DNA of 64,000 bases from Angiostrongylus vasorum (Eukaryota; Nematoda; Chromadorea; Rhabditida; Metastrongylidae). The notes under the pieces are model-generated. The model had not been told where the DNA came from and ran no database searches. It was given only the letters and a program-made list of their open reading frames with translations. Shown here piece by piece: positions 60,701-64,000 of this stretch. The translations under genes were made by a program, and so were the position numbers. The stretch's first letter is position 1. Each line of letters begins with the position of its first letter. Where the stretch lies: NCBI GenBank assembly GCA_018806985.1, contig JADANN010000424.1, positions 2,285,001 to 2,349,000 of the forward strand. Reading direction: 5' to 3'.

Positions 60701-61436
60701 AGAGTGTTGTGTTTCCTACACTGTTCTCATCGATACCATACTATGTTGTTATTTTCTTGTTACTGAAATTTCATGGCTATTTTTGATTCTGTTTGATCCC
60801 TTGAATGTTACCCCATTCTGTTTTATTGACAGCTAGCTGGTCGGACAAGATTTTCCTGCCCTGGAGTTTCGGTGGCCTTGCTGGTGCTTTCCAAGTACTC
60901 CCCACTTACTAGACAATGACCACATTGCTGCTAGCACGGCACTTATTCATGGCCTTTAGTTTACGCTAGGCTATACCTTTGAAAGGAAATGTTGAACTTC
61001 TCAAGTTATGAAACCTTTCGGGAGGATATACCTTTGCTGTACGTTGCAATTCGACGCCTACGATTACACCCTATTCAAGATGAAGCGGTAAACCATTGGG
61101 ATGAGGAATTGCTGCTGTTTAGCCGAAAAATGTCGACTATTTATGGGGAGAGGTTGAAAATATATTGCATGTTTGTGGACTTAATTGTTCTGGAACGTAA
61201 GTAACCATGTACGTTTTATGTAGCTTCTGCCACACCTTTTGACATCCTGTCGGATGGCTTGGTGGAAGGCTCACTAAGCGCAATGTGCAGAGTTGCGTGG
61301 GTTTCCGCTCCTGACTCTTCGATTGTCGGCATTTCGCACATGAGTCGGGAATTGTTTTGATACGACGTCTTTCAGATGCCGAGTGCTGTTCAGACTTCTC
61401 AAAACTGCTTCCTTCTTTGTTTCCCCTTCCGCGTGA
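54762..61436 (+). CDS. Uncharacterised acidic protein, at least 7 exons
   Basis: The exon chain has fully consistent phases: 54762-54824, 56041-56127, 57247-57339, 58461-58548, 60833-60894, 61123-61196, 61376-61436 (TGA 61434-61436). The product starts MRRRRSSGESETSTDSWSVI. It then runs through a strongly acidic Ser/Asp/Glu segment (about 25-85), a helical stretch (YFISAEKIRKSLDLL), a hydrophobic segment (IFLPWSFGGLAGAF) and a short tail. The hydrophobic piece is too short to be sure of a membrane anchor. DSWSVI has the W-x-x-I shape of an LC3-interacting motif behind acidic/Ser residues, as in autophagy receptors, but such motifs are short and often fortuitous. I do not recognise the family. 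The final exon is uncertain: its end could instead be spliced at 61418 (TTT|gtttcc) to the exons at 62532-63697. Introns hold SINE-A, SINE-B and R-C copies. Confidence 0.5.
56350..56742 (-). repeat. R-C repeat copy, minus strand
   Basis: Full-length copy from gaatacttgaatggcgcgtc to gatgaggcggtaaaccgttg on the plus strand. A 166-codon open frame over it is an accident of the repeat. Confidence 0.9.
57425..57690 (+). repeat. Diverged SINE-A copy
   Basis: Head ggagcatgtgtagccttgtg, gttggttcgcgtcc (B-box), atacatcggtaggcc, and a damaged tail in which gtagtcg is repeated. Confidence 0.7.
57945..58225 (+). repeat. SINE-A copy, nearly full length
   Basis: Head gggacgcgtgtggcgcagtg, core gtcggcaaattgataccaga, cgatacatcggtaggcc and gggattgatcaacggcgaga, ending in a T run. 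One of the best-preserved copies in the window. Confidence 0.92.
58722..58760 (+). ncRNA. Hammerhead-like core motif (decayed)
   Basis: CCGAGGA (58723-58729) is followed by a perfect GACG-AAAA-CGTC mini-hairpin (58731-58742), GAAAT and GTT. A partial inverted counterpart (ctatcgttttgag ... cgtcttcttt) lies 60 bp upstream at about 58,655-58,682, followed by unrelated sequence. The first core position is C-C instead of C-T, so it is not expected to cleave. Confidence 0.35.
58960..59325 (+). repeat. SINE-B copy, first of three in a row
   Basis: Head gggggcggatagcacagtgg, B-box region atttcgattctactcc, core gggaaattggtaccggactt and a tail with gaagtgctgggattcgcaca and catataaaa. Confidence 0.92.
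59341..59735 (+). repeat. SINE-B variant copy, second of three
   Basis: Same layout with a different head (gagaagcacagtggttgtcg) and a longer middle; core gggaaattggtaccagtctt. Diverged from its neighbours, so not a recent tandem duplication. Confidence 0.8.
59748..60105 (+). repeat. SINE-B copy, third of three
   Basis: Head gggggacagcacaatagtag, gttcgattccgc (B-box), core gggaaattggtactagactt, tail gttgggatccgcacagtaga and a final gtcatataaaa. Confidence 0.9.
61025..61106 (-). repeat. R-C repeat fragment
   Basis: Plus-strand tttgctgtacgttgcaattc then gatgaagcggtaaaccattg matches the terminal 80 bp of the family. It ends 17 bp before a candidate exon, so the repeat may have supplied intron sequence. 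Confidence 0.7.
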
Positions 61437-62531
61437 TGTGACAAGAGCGATGGCGATGCTCTTCATCACCGCATCAGCGGCGATTCTCTTCACGAAGAGT
61501 GTTCGAGTTCCCGAACTACACACAGCGCAACGCCCGCACGAGGTTGTACTTAGAGCAGCTAATTGTGATTATAATTGAATCGAAGGCAATTGATAGACTT
61601 GTGTAGAACAGCTTCGGGTGTTGTATTTTTTCGGTGAAATTGTTTGGTTCTTGATATTCGAATAACCGGAACAATCCATAATTTTGACCTTGCATTATGT
61701 GTCATTCAAATTTTGGGTCTCTTGTTCGGTACTTTCGAAGTTGCTAGGATTTTTTTAGAATTTTTTTGGTTACTTATTTTTTTTCTATCAAGGCACAGAA
61801 TCTGCACGTATTCCCATTGGGTCAACTATTTGATTTGAACGTCTGTCTATCCTATTTCTGATGGATTTGTGTACCGCCAGTTCAAAATTGTACACATTCA
61901 GGGCTTTTGCTCCCGGTCAGCAGAGCCGGGAGGGCTTCGGACGGGCGTTCGCGCCTCTGTTAGTTCGTCGATCCACGTTCAACATTTCACAATTGGTATG
62001 TTAGTGCAGTTTTTCTGCACGCTTTTTCTTAAAAATCCTGATGCCTTAGAACATCGTCCACCATGCTGACGTAGTAAAAAAAAAGTTTGAAATCGAGATC
62101 GAGCATAAACAATGCTTTACTCGACAGAAATTTGCAGTTTCGAAAGTCAGATGCTTTGATATGACGTTTGTCAGGCACAGATTTTTTGATATCAGATGTG
62201 GAGATGATTGTTCTCTAAACAGCGTTCAGATTAAATTGTTGTAATTCAGCTATTCTCTTTTCTTCTCTTGTCACGTTTCTTCTGGGATAGGTTTTTCACT
62301 ACCACTAACCCCTCACAAAGTTTTGACAACCTTTCCAGCTTTTGATAGAAAACATTTTTTTTGTTTATGGTAGTAAACCCTGCTTTTGTGATGCCTCCTA
62401 TCTAGTTGAACAGTTATATTTCTTGATTCCTTCATTAATAGACTAATTCTGTCTTTTCCTTGAAGCATCATTTATTTCTTTCTTCATGTAGTTTTTTTTC
62501 CTTATAGCAATTTGTATGTTTCCAGTTTTAG
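61437..62531. other. Stretch without a firm exon; GC-rich hairpin at 61,910-61,932
   Basis: 61,440-61,578 is open in a frame reading AMAMLFITASAAILFTKS, a hydrophobic run, but its phase does not match the chain upstream. CTCCCGG at 61910-61916 pairs with CCGGGAG at 61926-61932 around a 9-nt loop. Nothing else stands out. Confidence 0.4.
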
Positions 62532-63697
62532 AATTTATTTCAATGTGAACATCGGGAAAAGTTCACTCGTTCATCGGCTTCATCGTGGCCAAAGCCTTCT
62601 CAGCTAGTCAAAACACTGCCGTCGGTTGTGCCTCTGATTACGAATTCTACGCCATTCTTGGAGGTAAGAATGTTGTGAAGACCGTAGTGTAACCGAATCC
62701 TGTCTTCCATCCGAGACCAGTGCTATCGTGTCAAGGGGTAATACAACGTAACACTCAGAGGCCGTTCAATATTTAACAGCTTTGTGGCAATCTTTTCTGA
62801 TAGTTTTGCCACGGATATAGATGATTGTGCCATTTAGCTCCAAAATCTGTTCACTAGGGCCAATATGAGGTTATCCGGAAGTCAGTAGTGGCGCAATACT
62901 TTAAAGTTTTGACGGTTTGTGATTTGAACGAAGTTTCATGCTAACTTTTTTTCTACTTCCCATTACAATTTGTGTTTGTTGTTCGTAGGTCCAGGAATAT
63001 CTTCTACAGCTTTCGACCTTTGTTGTAAATAAGGTAAAATATCAGTTAAGATTTTTTTCATGGATTCAAATCTGAACGTAAAGCAGCAAAAGCGCTCACA
63101 TTGTCGATGTTGCGTTTAGCCAGCGAACCGTTAATGGGCATAAAGTGCAGCGTTCATTTTTAAAATTTTATTAATCGAAATGAGAACGTTGATGAAGAGG
63201 ACGTTCGATGACAACCACTACCAGCGACGATGATGACTTGAAGAAGTAGTTAATCGAAACCGATTAACCCATAGTTGTGACTGTCTGAGAGCTTTCGAAA
63301 GAACACTGGCTGAGTAAATCGACAGTTGCGTAACTCAGTCGAAATGGAAAGTCAGAGAGGTAAAAATCGACTACACATGAATTGAACGAAAAAATGAAGA
63401 GATCGTCTTAGGGATAGTCTGTTCTGCGTTTCTTCTATGCTAAGGAAAAACGTGGTTTCTCGACTGCATTGTGAGATGCGATGTTTAATGGATTTTGTAC
63501 GACGACCGATGACGTTCTTCGTAAAGACTGGACGTAAATAGTACAAGGAAGTACTTATAAATAGCTACGGTGACTGCGCCTTAGGCAGTAAATATGCCGT
63601 CACTCACCACAAGTTCTTATACTCTAACGAAAGCAACACCGAAGAAATTTTGTTGCAGAAGCAACGGAATACACTTCAAAAACTCCAATATCTGTGA
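62532..63697 (+). CDS. Candidate terminal exons (unknown protein, possibly continuing the acidic-protein gene)
   Basis: Three phase-0 exons can be joined: 62532-62663 (44 codons, donor GAG|gtaaga), 62989-63033 (15 codons, donor AAG|gtaaaa) and 63659-63697 (12 codons and TGA). The predicted piece is helical at its end (VQEYLLQLSTFVVNK then KQRNTLQKLQYL). It could follow the exon at 61376 if that is spliced at 61418. Another open segment at about 63,704-63,964 (VVLELLNELCESANYQD) may be an alternative last exon or belong to a gene that leaves the window. No family is recognised. Confidence 0.3.
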
Positions 63698-64000
63698 CTG
63701 ACGTTGAACAGTGGAAATGAGCCCAAACTTTTCTGTATAACAACTGTTGTTCTTGAATTGCTTAATGAACTCTGTGAAAGTGCAAATTATCAGGATATAG
63801 AACATTGTGCTACCCAACTTACTCTTGAGATCGATCTCTCATTAACCACCCGTCGATTTTCCAGGTACTTTAGCAAGCACTTCCCTGAAGAAGTTTTCTG
63901 CGGTCAAGCCAGTTCAGCTGCTGAAAACACCTTTATTAGAGTCGTGGTCTGCAACAGCTTATAGTTTTACCGTGGCAGATAGATGAACTTCTTTCTTGAA

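Noticed and set aside
61137..61523. 128-codon minus-strand open frame
   Set aside because: Overlaps phase-consistent plus-strand exons; no motif on the minus strand.
1..64000. CRISPR arrays, bacterial operons, rRNA genes
   Set aside because: None seen; gene structure and repeats are those of a nematode nuclear genome.

Overview
Organism. This is nuclear DNA of a nematode, most likely a clade V parasite of the hookworm/strongylid type. Genes are split into short exons (often 60-230 nt) with TTTCAG/TTTTAG-type acceptors. Gene starts lie directly behind acceptor-like sites, as expected for spliced-leader trans-splicing. The recognisable proteins read as nematode-like, and the DNA between exons is full of RTE-type non-LTR retrotransposon remnants and tRNA-headed SINEs. 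There is no bacterial operon structure. All exon models here are hand-built from splice signals and reading phase, without transcripts.

Layout. 1-1,890: minus-strand RTE relic with its middle deleted, running off the left edge. 4,844-9,611 (+): a 13-exon gene for a 494-residue coiled-coil protein I do not recognise. 13,662-35,426 (+): a 17-exon gene for a DDX27/Drs1-type DEAD-box RNA helicase, the best supported gene here. Its sixth intron is about 13.5 kb. It holds a second, very decayed RTE relic, many SINEs, an intronless MFS transporter gene on the opposite strand (25,228-26,451, -) and a small two-exon candidate gene converging on it (24,746-25,266, +). 36,850-40,255 (+): a nearly full-length but frameshifted RTE element with a short tandem-repeat tail. 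40,256-54,750: gene-poor, with SINE copies, a tRNA-Gly 3' half and a GC-rich island at 42.7-42.94 kb. 54,762-61,436 (+): a phase-consistent chain of exons for an acidic, low-complexity protein that I cannot name. Further candidate exons continue to about 63.7 kb.

Repeats. Four interspersed families recur: SINE-A (head with GCGCAGTGG), SINE-B (head with TAGCACAGTGGTA), R-C (about 370 bp, no clear tRNA head) and SINE-D (tRNA-like head on its minus strand). SINE-A and SINE-B have different heads but share a central block of about 60 bp around GGTACCAGACTTGTCTGGG. A separate scattered motif (CTGANGA ... GAAAC ... AGC) looks like decayed hammerhead-ribozyme cores.

How the genes relate. The DDX27-type helicase would act in nucleolar 60S ribosome biogenesis. 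The nested MFS carrier has its own acceptor and start, so it is probably an independent unit within the host intron. Nothing links the genes into an operon: 4.05 kb separate the coiled-coil gene from DDX27, far more than the roughly 100 bp usual in nematode operons.
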